Positions 15,403-24,308 of a stretch of 46,400 bases of DNA are shown here, one piece after another. Source of the stretch: an uncultured bacterium (GTDB lineage: Bacteria; Bacillota; Clostridia; Lachnospirales; Lachnospiraceae); assembly GCA_947651225.1 (NCBI GenBank), contig CANSYK010000024.1, forward strand, positions 1-46,400, read 5' to 3'. Under the pieces are notes generated by a model. It made no database searches, was not told where the DNA came from, and saw only the letters and a list, made by a program, of their open reading frames with translations. The number at the start of each line of letters is the position of its first letter. The first letter of the stretch is position 1. The translations under genes and the position numbers were made by a program.

Positions 15403-17063
15403 TTATAAACAGCAGACAACACCCGAATATTTGAAAATTTCTAACTTCCCTAAAAGCATTTGTGATTTCTTCAACAGGTCATCTGCACTGCTGTCCACAG
15501 TATGCATAAGTGCACTCAGCTCCTCTATAGAAGCATTTATCTCCTCTGTTGCTGCGGCATTCCCTTCTGCCACCCCATCAAGCTTTCTCATTTCTTCTTT
15601 AATGCTTTGAACCTCCGCCGCCATCTTTTCCACTGCGCATTCAATTTTTCCCACACTATTACTGGCACTGGCAATACCAATATTCAAAGAATCAAAAGAA
15701 TTAATAATCGACCGGATTCCTTTTGTATTATTTGTATTACTTTGGATAACATCCGTAATTACACCTAAACATTCAGCAAAATCATTTTTTATCCCAGAAA
15801 TGATATCCTTGATAACAGAAAGCTCCCCATCTGTACTTTGTGACAGTTCCTAGATGCTGCTGGCAACAACGGCAAATCCTTTGCCCTTCTCTCCGGCACG
15901 TGCAGCTTCAATAGATGCATTTAAGGACAGTAATTGTGTTTCTGATGCAATCCCCTCAATAGATGCGATAATATTAGTCATTTTTCCTACAGTTTCATTT
16001 GTCTTTTTTATTTTTCTCTCAATCTTGGTTACAGCAGTATCCATCCCTGTACTTGTATTCTGTACCTCTTTGATTCGTTCCTGCATCTGCCTGCTGTTTT
16101 GCTCCAGTGCCTTTGTCACCCTGGCAATTTCAGAAACCGAAACACCAACTTCAGAGGATGCCTCTGCCATTTTCCCAATGCTAAATGCTACTGCCTGTGT
16201 TGCTTGTGCCTGTGCAGTTGCTCCCTCAGCCACTTCCTCAATTGCCTTTGTTATCTCCCGTGAGGCGGCAGACACTGTCTCTGCTATACTCTTAAGTTTG
16301 CATGATGAATCGCTTACAGTGTACCCAACCTGAACAGAAGAGCCTATGATATTCCGTAAACTGTCAGAAATGCTTATTGTGGCATTTGTCATTTCTGCAA
16401 TCTCGTCTCTTCCGCTGGTCGCCTTAACAGCACAGATAAGATTCCCCTCAGCCACAGCTTCCACAGTTTTTGCAGCAATGCTTATCTGCTTTGCCATCCG
16501 ACCGGCAACAAAAAACACAATCACCGAAACTATGGCAAACGATATTATGCATACTGCCACAATAAATACTGTCATCTGCCGGATACTCTCTTTCACTTCT
16601 TTTTGCGGTATGCCTACAAACAACATCCTGCCTTCTATCGGCACATAATAAGCATAATAACTTTCACCCTGTACATCGACATCCCTGTCAAAATATTCTT
16701 CATTCCCTTCCAGCATTCAGGCAATAACTGCTTCCCTGCTTTTGTGCCTTCCACCCCTTCTATGGAGCTTTCTTTCCGTATATCACCCTTAAACACAGTA
16801 ATATCAATATTCTGCTCTTTGAAAGCATTTACATCCCCGGAAAATCTTTCTAATGCAACCTACAGCCTGTCTGAATTTTCCTTCTCCAGATTTGCTGCAG
16901 ACATTATCCCGGAGCAGACACCTATGATCACACTAACTGCAAACAAAGGGACTAAAACAAGCAGCAATAATTTCATTTTGATTTTCATTTCACTTACAGC
17001 CGGATTTTCATTAGCACCGGACTTTCCCCCTCTCTTCTCATAATTTAATATTTGCTTTAGCAT
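15403..17063 (-). pseudogene. methyl-accepting chemotaxis protein, broken
   Basis: One receptor gene is visible in three parts. The N-terminus from 17063 has a membrane helix (MKLLLLVLVPLFAVSVIIGV) and a sensor region that continues past a TAG at 16860-16862. A one-base shift and a TGA at 16717-16719 separate it from EYFDRDVDVQGESYYAYYVPI, a second membrane helix (VFIVAVCIISFAIVSVIVFF), HAMP, and the signalling domain with the hairpin tip LLSLNASIEAARAGEKGKGFAVVA. A second TAG at 15850-15852 falls inside the tip region (VVASSI-x-ELSQST), after which the same frame runs to 15403. Both TAGs fit CAG codons. As written it cannot signal to CheA and CheW. Confidence 0.8.
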
Positions 17064-17181
17064 GCACTAAAATGTTGCCTATGTAAAAAACATATTTTCA
17101 ATGTTTGCTAAAAGCCATGCTATCATGTGAAACAATAGCTGATGTACTCGATGCACCTTCTCTTAGATTATAAATTACAAC

Positions 17182-17215
17182 AAAAAAGCACTTACTTATT
17201 ATTAGTAAATGCTTT
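17182..17215 (-). terminator. rho-independent terminator
   Basis: AAAGCATTTACT pairs with AGTAAGTGCTTT around a short A/T loop and runs into T6 on the minus strand. It closes the Uma2 transcript. Confidence 0.75.
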
Positions 17216-17264
17216 AAATCTCTGTATAGCCCAGACGCTAAAATACTGAAATATTCTTCGCCCC

Positions 17265-17774
17265 TTACTCCACACCATCAAACAACTGCTCAAAATCAAT
17301 CTTAATGTGCGGAAAATGGATTAAATGGATTTCTTCCTTATTTTTACCTGTCACTGTATCAACTAAAAAATATTCAGGTTCACTATTTCTATAATCAAGA
17401 TCAAACATCTCAATAGTACGTTTTTGTATATCAATAATCCAATATTCTGGAATTTCCTCTTCCCGATATATTTCCTTCTTTTCTGTCCTGTCATATTTTG
17501 CAGTAGATGGTGACAAAACTTCTAAAACGAATTGCGGTGCATTTATAAAACTATTTCCTTTTCTGCTTCTGATCTGGCAATTTATAGACGCATCCGGAAT
17601 AACAACTTTTTCACTGTCATCACTCATTTTCCATCTATATTGTACATTATCCGGATATACCCTGCATGTACTATCTTTTAACTGATTATATACCATATTA
17701 ACAAAATTGGTTATAACTGTAGAGTGATCCGGCGTTGCACCTGCCATATCAGTTATCTGCAAGTCTAAACCCAT
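17265..17774 (-). CDS. Uma2-family (DUF820) PD-(D/E)XK nuclease-like protein
   Basis: A 169-aa protein with the Uma2 layout: VIPDASINC carries the first acidic residue, FVLEVLSPSTAKYDRTEKKEIYREEEIPEYWIIDI contains the E-x-K core and the conserved S-P-S-T and Y-R motifs (about residues 98-133). Uma2 proteins have a PD-(D/E)XK fold but their substrates are unknown; they are abundant in cyanobacteria and less so in Clostridia. The ATG at 17774 has GGAAGGAGGG upstream. It is a single-gene unit closed by the terminator at 17182-17215. Confidence 0.8.
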   Translation of the reverse strand: MGLDLQITDMAGATPDHSTVITNFVNMVYNQLKDSTCRVYPDNVQYRWKMSDDSEKVVIPDASINCQIRSRKGNSFINAPQFVLEVLSPSTAKYDRTEKKEIYREEEIPEYWIIDIQKRTIEMFDLDYRNSEPEYFLVDTVTGKNKEEIHLIHFPHIKIDFEQLFDGVE

Positions 17775-17857
17775 TATAATTTCCCTCCTTCCATATTCTC
17801 ATTGTATCAAAATTTATAATTTTTTCAAGCTGCTTTGATTCCTGCCAGCTTTGACGC

Positions 17858-18754
17858 TTAAATTTTATTTCTGATTCTTAAAATGCTGCACCCGGTCTGG
17901 TTCAGCGGTGCTTTTTCCTGCCATGCACAGAACACATGCAGCTGCTCCGGGAAGACAGTGCTAAAGAACAGGCGTCTGGAACCGCTGTCTTTTCCGGCTG
18001 ATGTTACGTATGCCAGGACTTCCCTTGCACCGAAGATATTTGTGAGGACACGGCGGACACCCGTGTAATACTCTCCGATTTTTTCATCGGAAAGGACAAA
18101 ATCATCCCAGACAGAAAGACGACGGCCATGTTTTGCAGGCCTTCCCCTTTTTCCGGTAGGTTTTGGTGCGGGGTCATAAATAACAGAATCACATCTGGCA
18201 TTACAGATAATATCCAGGTTGGAATAGTCATTTACAACGCAGACAAGGTCTTTCTTGGCATACCAGCTGTCACATAGGATAACCACATTTTTCTTTGTGC
18301 AGAATTCAGGCATAACCTGTCGGACCATGGATGCGGCTAGTTCCAGTTTGGACTTCTTTTTCTTCCACATGCGGTACCCTAAGGGCACAGCCTGGTAAAC
18401 CACTTTGCGGCCATTCCAGACAGGGATACAAAGCATCAGGCTTACAAAGCAATGCCCATTCAAATAGTTGGAGCCATTATGTGCAGCATGGTCAAAGAGT
18501 TTTGACGCATTTTCAAACTTTTTGCCAAACTTCGGAACCATGGTATCATCAATGCACAGAAAAACCGGCTGTGATTCCAGCAGTTCAGGAATTAGTTTCA
18601 GTGCCATGGAAGCTGTAACATTCATGAATCTGGAATAATCCACTTTGGCATAAGAGCAGGCATAATAGAATGCATTCAGGGATTTTTCTGTAATTCCGGA
18701 TAAAAAATGTCTGTATAAAGAACGGATGGAATGGGCGGATTCCATCGCCAGCAT
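17858..18754 (-). mobile_element. IS with DDE transposase, C-terminally truncated
   Basis: A 298-aa DDE transposase fragment of the IS4/IS701 type. It has the first acidic pair in PVFLCIDDTMVPKFGKK, the FDHAAHNGSNYLNGHCFVSLML strand, and the second acidic residue in VVILCDSWYAKKDL. The C-terminal part with the final E (the YREK-like region) is missing: after AWQEKAPLNQTGC the frame ends, so the element lost its 3' end. The open frame extends N-terminally beyond the ATG at 18754 (FETCPLPTAESLFLLVLS fits the family). The other end lies in the gap up to about 18948, where it truncates an array gene. Confidence 0.75.
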
Positions 18755-18948
18755 GGATAAAACCAGCAGGAATAAAGATTCTGCTGTAGGTAAGGGACAG
18801 GTTTCAAAATAACAATGAAAATATTGATAAAGTCTACCAATCAGGTTCTTTTTATTGTATAATAAATTTGACGTATGGGATCACTTTCCTTTGTAATGTG
18901 TTTTAGCAAGTTCATTATACAACAAAGTATCCTGTACGTTATTCTTTT

Positions 18949-19197
18949 TTACAAAAAACTTGTAAAGTGGTGTACAGTAATAGATGAATTATTTTCTATA
19001 TCAACACCAGAACAAATTGCAATATCCCCCGTTTCTTCATCAGAGCCATGCAAAATGGCTGTTGAAGTCTGTCTTATTGTCTGCGCCGCTTCTGCCACTT
19101 GTTTTGCAAAGTTTCCTCCTGCAACATTTCATTCTGTCTTTCTTGTACCATCCCTTGCTATCGGATAGTCTGTTGTTCCAATTCCACTAACACTCAT
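18949..19197 (-). pseudogene. DUF6033-like array member, dead
   Basis: From ATG 19197 the frame reads MSVSGIGTTDYPIARDGTRK, a typical start of the Lachnospiraceae family I know as DUF6033 (name from memory). It then meets TGA after KTE, and continues in frame as NVAGGNFAKQVAEAAQTIRQ. The TGA stands where relatives have Arg. The 3' part is lost where the IS begins, near 18950-18960. It has the same stem-loop leader as the intact members. Confidence 0.65.
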
Positions 19198-19231
19198 TTT
19201 TTAATTTCTCCATGGTTATCATCATTTTATT

Positions 19232-19259
19232 GGTAGTTCTTCCGTCATTCAGAACCACC
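19232..19259 (-). promoter_or_regulatory. array leader stem-loop, copy 1
   Basis: Minus strand GGTGGTTC..GAACTACC, an 8-bp stem with one G-T pair. The intervening loop reads TGAATGACGGAA. It lies 35 bases before the ATG of the dead member at 19197. Confidence 0.6.
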
Positions 19260-19296
19260 CATGCCATATAATTCTGATGAATAGTCCCTGCCAAAT

Positions 19297-19775
19297 TCAA
19301 AACGTTTGAGAACTAGCTGCCTGTGCAATTTTTTTGCTTTTTTCACTTCCTATTTCATTTGGATAACCTTCAATCCAATAGAGTGTTCTACCATCTGGAT
19401 ATACAATCATGCCTGCGCTTTTCACAGGCGCTGTAAAGCTCTTATCGCAGCCTGGTTCTCTGGACTACAAAACTCCTCTATGTCATTCAGCACCTTTTCT
19501 TTCAAAACAGGATTATTTTCCATTTTTGACAAAGCAGCCGGAGAAATTATGACGTGGTTTGTACCTCTCGAATCATTCGTCTCAAGAAACTGGTCACAAT
19601 TTACTACGTTGCCTACATTCAATGTTACATCATAGTTATCACGAATTTCTCTTGCCAACTCCCCTCCTGTGATTTTTTCAAATAATTGCCTAAAGTTGCT
19701 TTCTGCATTTTTTACTGTTGTAGTGTTTCCTTGAATCGTGGCATCTTTTAATATCCCAAGCGACTGTATATCCAT
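19297..19775 (-). pseudogene. array protein with MDIQ start, frameshifted near its end
   Basis: From ATG 19775 the frame gives MDIQSLGILKDATIQGNTTT and the array core NHVIISPAALSKMENNPVLK. At an AAA run (19435-19437) the frame slips into an early TGA at 19422. The one-base-corrected frame continues with PVKSAGMIVYPDGRTLYWIE and ends AQAASSQTF at 19297, giving the G.IVYPDG strand that every member has. Repaired length is about 159 aa. The first codons overlap the end of the gene upstream. No signal peptide. Confidence 0.6.
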
Positions 19776-19780
19776 ATTCC

Positions 19781-20317
19781 TCAAAAACCTCCCTTTTTCT
19801 TCTTAATATTAAAATTTGCCCCCACCAAAGAAAGTAAAACCTCTGTCTGAAATCCCGCATGGTCAGATTCATCACATGCCGAAATATTTAGATTTTTTAT
19901 TTCTGAACTATCAACGTACAATAACATTGTTTTTTTTGACTTTGGTTTTTCTTCTTCATCATCTTCCCAACCAAAATCCAAATAGTAGCCTCCTGTACCA
20001 TCTTCATGTATAAACACACCATTACTACCTTTTCCAGTGAATTTACCTGACCACGGTATATCCTCGATTGACTTATACACCTTCTGCCTGAAGGCACTAT
20101 CCTTTTTCATCCTTAATAAGGATTTCTTTGAGATAATCACATTCCTCCCACCATGTAAGTCATATTTTTCCAGCATTGCGGTATCATACATTTCTGCAAT
20201 ATCTGCGTTTTCATTCACCCGCTGTAAAATTTTCTCAAACTCATCTCCACACTTTATGCTGTTATTCGATAAATTCACAGCATTATTAATTTGTGGCAAA
20301 ATTGCCTGAATATCCAT
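19781..20317 (-). CDS. array protein with MDIQ start, 178 aa
   Basis: Function unknown. It carries the array core (RNVIISKKSLLRMKKDSAFRQ, then GSNGVFIHEDGTGGYYLDFG), followed by an acidic-basic patch (WEDDEEEKPKSKK) and a C-terminal helix region. The ATG at 20317 has AAAGG upstream and leader copy 2 before it. It is the likely sister of the next gene down, which also starts MDIQ. No signal peptide or membrane helix, so it is cytoplasmic or exported by a specialised route. Confidence 0.65.
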   Translation of the reverse strand: MDIQAILPQINNAVNLSNNSIKCGDEFEKILQRVNENADIAEMYDTAMLEKYDLHGGRNVIISKKSLLRMKKDSAFRQKVYKSIEDIPWSGKFTGKGSNGVFIHEDGTGGYYLDFGWEDDEEEKPKSKKTMLLYVDSSEIKNLNISACDESDHAGFQTEVLLSLVGANFNIKKKKGGF

Positions 20318-20356
20318 ACTACCAACCTTTCTGCATATGTTATCAATTTTAACCCG

Positions 20357-20382
20357 GCGGCTCCTCTGTCACTCAGAGCCAC
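20357..20382 (-). promoter_or_regulatory. array leader stem-loop, copy 2
   Basis: Minus strand GTGGCTC..GAGCCGC, seven pairs including one G-T, loop TGAGTGACAGAG. It precedes the ATG at 20317 by 40 bases. The middle base pair is C-G here and T-A in copies 4-6. Confidence 0.7.
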
Positions 20383-20532
20383 TCTGCTCCCCCATTCCTA
20401 TATCTGCCGGAAACCTGCCCACCTGTACCTTATTAGCGATATAGTAATTATTTATTCAGATATCCTGCTTTTCTTCGTCAGACCATATCTGTTCATAACA
20501 GCTACCAATACTCTTAAAGTTATTCACATCTT

Positions 20533-21624
20533 CTAAGCCACAGTTGAAATATTTGATATTTCATCCGATACTGTATCCATTTCAGCATCAGCAGAAGGCA
20601 TATTATTATCGGCATCCTGCTCTGAATTTTCATTTGGTGCTTCTGTTGGCTTAGAAATTTCCAAACTCATGGTAGTTTCCATTCCTCCGATACTCATTGT
20701 CATCATAAGCACTCTTGAACCATCTGGCTTAACAATAATCTCTGTTGTTGTTTCAGATTCCTGGCTACCTGCCTGTTCCAATTCCTCGTTGTTCTGTAAC
20801 CAGCCGAAAATTGCTTTATAAATATCTTCTGAAAACCGAACACTCCAATTATTCTTATAATTTTCATTGTCATTATAGGACATGCCATCAAATCCCATAG
20901 AAATAATCCCATTATCCGTGCGCTGTGCCAGCCCTTTTATTTCCAAATCAGCCCATATGTAAGCGGCATTTTTATCATGTATCAGATTTGGATATTTATT
21001 GAAGTAGGTTTCCGCCAACGCTTCATACTTCTTTATATCCGCCTGGCTCTGTAAAAGGACTTTGCCACCACGACCTTCCTCTCCTGCCCGCACAAGATAC
21101 TGTATGCCCGTACCGGAATGTGTCCTTAAGGTAAATCCCTGCAATTCCTCCGTTTCCAGCGTTTCAACACCCATAACATTCTGCAGTGCATCTTTCAGTT
21201 CGCCGTCCATCACCATAGCATCATAACTCATGGTTCCATGCTCCGAAATCAAAAACTGTTTACCTGTCGTGCTGTCCTGCCTGACCTTGATATCTGAATA
21301 TTCAAAAGCGCCTATCCGTTCTCCCTGCTTATTGTAGATGTCAAAGCAGCCAGCCTCATTGTCCGGCACAATCCTGTAATTCTCAGATTCATATGTTTCA
21401 TAGGCAGGCTTTACATTACGTACCGTCGATGCTACCGATGCACGATATGCCTCCAATGCAGAATTTTGTCCTGTCCCCCTCACACCAACTCTTTGAGGAA
21501 GAACACTCCCCACCGTATCTACACCAACCATCTTGTTTGCAAAGCCTGTTCTCGAACCATTCTTCTGCACCTTTTCTGTTTCCTGCCATGCAGAATAACC
21601 CACTCCAATTCCATTTATGCTCAT
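20533..21624 (-). CDS. large array protein starting MSINGIG, 363 aa
   Basis: The longest member. It begins MSINGIGVGYSAWQETEKVQ, the family start. A central region holds FDIYNKQGERIGAFEYSDIK and KNAAYIWADLEIKGLAQRTD, and a C-terminal strand IIVKPDGSRVLMMTMSI corresponds to the PDG strand of the others. It ends in an acidic, Asn/Asp/Glu-rich tail. It has no signal peptide or membrane helices. GGAGGAATAG precedes ATG 21624, and leader copy 3 lies upstream. The stop is TAG with TGA three codons later. Role unknown; the family is found in motile Lachnospiraceae. Confidence 0.65.
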   Translation of the reverse strand: MSINGIGVGYSAWQETEKVQKNGSRTGFANKMVGVDTVGSVLPQRVGVRGTGQNSALEAYRASVASTVRNVKPAYETYESENYRIVPDNEAGCFDIYNKQGERIGAFEYSDIKVRQDSTTGKQFLISEHGTMSYDAMVMDGELKDALQNVMGVETLETEELQGFTLRTHSGTGIQYLVRAGEEGRGGKVLLQSQADIKKYEALAETYFNKYPNLIHDKNAAYIWADLEIKGLAQRTDNGIISMGFDGMSYNDNENYKNNWSVRFSEDIYKAIFGWLQNNEELEQAGSQESETTTEIIVKPDGSRVLMMTMSIGGMETTMSLEISKPTEAPNENSEQDADNNMPSADAEMDTVSDEISNISTVA

Positions 21625-21652
21625 TTTTCTATTCCTCCATTATTTTTAATCT

Positions 21653-21706
21653 GGCGGCTCCTCTGTCATTCAGAGCCGCCATGCCCACTATAGTAAGTTC
21701 GGGCAT
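21653..21706 (-). promoter_or_regulatory. array leader, two stem-loops, copy 3
   Basis: Minus strand first ATGCCC..GGGCAT, then GGCGGCTC..GAGCCGCC (8 perfect pairs, loop TGAATGACAGAG). It sits 29 bases before the ATG at 21624 and after the stop of the upstream member. Confidence 0.75.
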
Positions 21707-21714
21707 ATCCTGTT

Positions 21715-22437
21715 TTACTCCAAAATACCCGCTGCTTCCATAATGTTCTGTTCATATGCCGCAATCGCAGACCCCATAACTTCTGGCATAGCCGTAAATG
21801 TATACATATTTATATCCATTGTACGGTTAGCAAGAGCCTCTGCCATAGTCTGCTTTTTATAAGCTATCTCAATCTGCCGTCTCCGTTCCTCTGCTGCTTC
21901 ATGACTGCGTTCCAGACTTGCTTTCCGCTGTGCCGCTTCTTTCTCCCGTTTTGCTTTATTGATTTCATTAACCTCCCTTACCCGTTCTGGTGAATCACTG
22001 CAGCCACCGATATACGTTACACTTCCATCTTCATGGACTACCACACCGCCCGGTTCATAGACAAGTCCCTTTGCCGCAAACGAAGCCGTCAACATTGGAG
22101 TGGCATTGAAGAAATCATCTATCTTGCCCTCATAATAAGCTGCCTTTTCCGGATCATTTGCCATCTGCTCCACTATGTTTGGTGCAATCACAACATCACT
22201 TCCACTCATACTCTTTCCAATTCTGTCAAGACTTTGCTGATCTTTCCCAACACTCTGGATTCTCACGTTACCATACTTTGACTTTAAATATTCTGTATAG
22301 GCATCTACCTTTGATGTGCCTGTTTTCTGCAACTTGTCTATAAAATTAGTCCCATTTGTATCTGCTTTATTAACATCTTTTGACACTGCATACTGATATG
22401 CACCTGCCAAAGCTCCATTCACTCCAAAAATGCTCAT
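21715..22437 (-). CDS. array protein starting MSIFGVN, 240 aa
   Basis: It begins MSIFGVNGALAGAYQYAVSK, nearly identical to the neighbour at 23275, so the two are a recent duplication. The core reads DVVIAPNIVEQMANDPEKAA followed by VYEPGGVVVHEDGSVTYIGG. A basic coiled-coil region (KAKREKEAAQRKASLERSHE) leads to the end NIMEAAGILE. AAAGGAGAG precedes ATG 22437 and leader copy 4 lies upstream. The product has no signal peptide. The conserved C-terminal YEQNIMEA element recurs in four members. Confidence 0.7.
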   Translation of the reverse strand: MSIFGVNGALAGAYQYAVSKDVNKADTNGTNFIDKLQKTGTSKVDAYTEYLKSKYGNVRIQSVGKDQQSLDRIGKSMSGSDVVIAPNIVEQMANDPEKAAYYEGKIDDFFNATPMLTASFAAKGLVYEPGGVVVHEDGSVTYIGGCSDSPERVREVNEINKAKREKEAAQRKASLERSHEAAEERRRQIEIAYKKQTMAEALANRTMDINMYTFTAMPEVMGSAIAAYEQNIMEAAGILE

Positions 22438-22473
22438 ATCAAATTCTCTCCTTTACAATCAATGCTTTCTGTT

Positions 22474-22530
22474 GCGGTTCCTCTGTCAGTCAGAACCGGC
22501 TACGCCCCCTTAATAATAAGTCCGGACATA
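22474..22530 (-). promoter_or_regulatory. array leader, two stem-loops, copy 4
   Basis: Minus strand TATGTCC..GGGCGTA (with G-T pairs), then CGGTTC..GAACCG, loop TGACTGACAGAG. It precedes the ATG at 22437. Confidence 0.75.
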
Positions 22531-22537
22531 TAATTTC

Positions 22538-23275
22538 TTATTCTAAAGTATCTGCTGCCTACATGATATTTCTCTCATAAGCCGCAACTGCCGCACTCAT
22601 AATCTCCGGTATCTCCGGTGTACCTATATATGTAAACTTGCTCATATCTGTAGTATGATTAGCAAGAAAGCCCGCCACACTTTGTTTCTTATAGAGCAGT
22701 TCCATTTGCTGTTTCCGTTCTTCTGCTGCTTTCTGGCTATGTTCCTGATACTGTCTTTTCCTTTTTGCCTTTTCTTCATCCTCGGCTTTCATTTTGGCCT
22801 CTATCTTTGCCCTTACTTCCGGTTTTAAGTCACCACTGATATAGTGTGTTACAGTACCATCCGGATGAATGACTATACCAGAGGAATGAATTTCATGCCC
22901 CATTGCTGAAAGCTCTGCCTGATACCTCGGCACTGAATTAAAATAATTCTGTATCTTTCCTTCGTAATAGGCTGCTTTCTCTGGATCATTTGCCATCTGT
23001 TCCAAAATATTCGATGCAATCACAACGTTTCCAGTTCCTGCTGTTCCTGCACCAATGCGGTCTATGCTACTTTGGTCTTTCCCTACATTCTGAACGGATA
23101 CACCTGCACCGTATCTCTGCTTTAGATATTCTGTATAGGCATCTACCTTTGACGTACCTGTTTTCTGCAACTGGTCTATAAAATTTGTCCCATTTATATC
23201 TGCTTTATTGACATCTTTAGATGCTGCATACTGATATGCACCAGCCAAAGCTCCATTTACTCCAAAAATACTCAT
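22538..23275 (-). CDS. array protein starting MSIFGVN, with in-frame TAG near the end
   Basis: The sister of the 21715 gene: same start, core NVVIASNILEQMANDPEKAA and SSGIVIHPDGTVTHYISGD, basic coiled coil, then ERNIM. A TAG at 22559-22561 follows, but the frame continues AADTLE and stops with TAA at 22538, exactly matching the sister's NIM-E-AAGILE. So TAG stands where the sister has Glu, and Gln would fit. With termination at TAG the product is 238 aa; with read-through it is 245. Start supported by AAAGGAGAG. Leader copy 5 lies upstream. Confidence 0.7.
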
Positions 23276-23313
23276 ATTAAATTCTCTCCTTTACAATCAA
23301 TACTTTCTGTTGC

Positions 23314-23367
23314 GGTTCTTCTGTCAGTCAGAACCGATTATGCCCCCTTACAATAAGTCCGGGCATA
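23314..23367 (-). promoter_or_regulatory. array leader, two stem-loops, copy 5
   Basis: Minus strand TATGCCC..GGGCATA (perfect), then CGGTTC..GAACCG, loop TGACTGACAGAA. It precedes the ATG at 23275. Confidence 0.75.
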
Positions 23368-23383
23368 TTTATCATAGTCCCCC

Positions 23384-24187
23384 TTATGCTTCCACAAAGT
23401 TCTTCTCATAAGCCGCAGAAACCGCTTCCCTTGCTATGCTAGTCGTCTTATAATATCTTTCATCTTCCTGCTGCTCCCGTAATTTCCGCTTGATTGCGTT
23501 TTCTTCGGCAATCCGTTCATATTCTGCTGCTTTTTCTTCCTTTTCCCGTTTCCGTTCTGCAAGCATACGCAATTCTTTTTCAGACGGTCCCATAAAGCCG
23601 CCCTCTGTGCAGGTAGTCCAATTTGCAATTTCTCCATTTTCATCTAAACTAATCAAAACAGAAACAGCTCTAGGCGGCATTTGAGATTGTTGTATAAATG
23701 CGTCTACAGTATTTGCCACTTTTTGTGCCAGCGCAGGGTCATTGTCCATTTTTTCCTGTAAAGCAGGGGGCACAAGAACTGACTTTTTCCCGAATGTAGA
23801 TTGATACCTTGCTTGACACTCCTTACTATTCATTGCCGGCGCTGCACCGCTCGGCTTCCAGTTTACCACTTTATCATAATCTACATTATCATCAAAAAAC
23901 TTTTCAAAAGGGAAATCAGTCCGACACCATATGCCAGACGGAATTTTTGAGGCGTCCACTTGATGAATTTTCATTTCGGGATATTTCCCCTTCATCATTT
24001 CCTCAAAACCCTGTCCTGTTACAGTTCCCGCTGCTTTTGTCGCCGCAAGTTCCGCAAAGTTCACGCCGCCGCTTTTCCCTGTTTCCTGCAACTGCTCCGT
24101 AAAACTTGTTCCACTTGCGGCTGCTTTTTGTGTCCTGTTTGCATATTGGTATGCACCCAAAACATCATTAACTCCTAAAATACTCAT
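23384..24187 (-). CDS. array protein starting MSILGVN, 267 aa
   Basis: It begins MSILGVNDVLGAYQYANRTQ. The middle has SGIWCRTDFPFEKFFDDNVDY, shared with the next member (NWQRNDFPFWKYFDKN), and the core KSVLVPPALQEKMDNDPALA with the strand VSVLISLDENGEIANW. A charged coiled coil (RKREKEEKAAEYERIAEENA) and AYEKNFVEA end it. It differs from the MSIFGVN pair by the extra DFPF region and forms a second subgroup with the 24309 gene. Leader copy 6 lies upstream. Confidence 0.7.
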   Translation of the reverse strand: MSILGVNDVLGAYQYANRTQKAAASGTSFTEQLQETGKSGGVNFAELAATKAAGTVTGQGFEEMMKGKYPEMKIHQVDASKIPSGIWCRTDFPFEKFFDDNVDYDKVVNWKPSGAAPAMNSKECQARYQSTFGKKSVLVPPALQEKMDNDPALAQKVANTVDAFIQQSQMPPRAVSVLISLDENGEIANWTTCTEGGFMGPSEKELRMLAERKREKEEKAAEYERIAEENAIKRKLREQQEDERYYKTTSIAREAVSAAYEKNFVEA

Positions 24188-24223
24188 ATTAAATTTTCTC
24201 CTTTACAATCAATACTTTTGTTG

Positions 24224-24279
24224 CGGTTCCTCTGTCAGTCAGAACCGACTATGCCCCCTTGATAATAAGTCCAGACATA
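24224..24279 (-). promoter_or_regulatory. array leader, two stem-loops, copy 6
   Basis: Minus strand TATGTCT..GGGCATA, then CGGTTC..GAACCG, loop TGACTGACAGAG. It precedes the ATG at 24187. Confidence 0.75.
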
Positions 24280-24308
24280 TGTTTATTATTTCTTAGAAAC
24301 AAGGTTCC

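Noticed and set aside
15838-15852. TAGGAACTGTCA in the chemotaxis receptor resembles the end of the foldback elements
   Set aside because: The codons GAA CTG TCA encode the normal receptor residues ELS, and there is no second end or palindrome nearby, so the match is probably chance.
15502-17043. Plus-strand frames opposite the chemotaxis receptor
   Set aside because: They are antisense shadows of a recognisable receptor gene, without ribosome binding sites.
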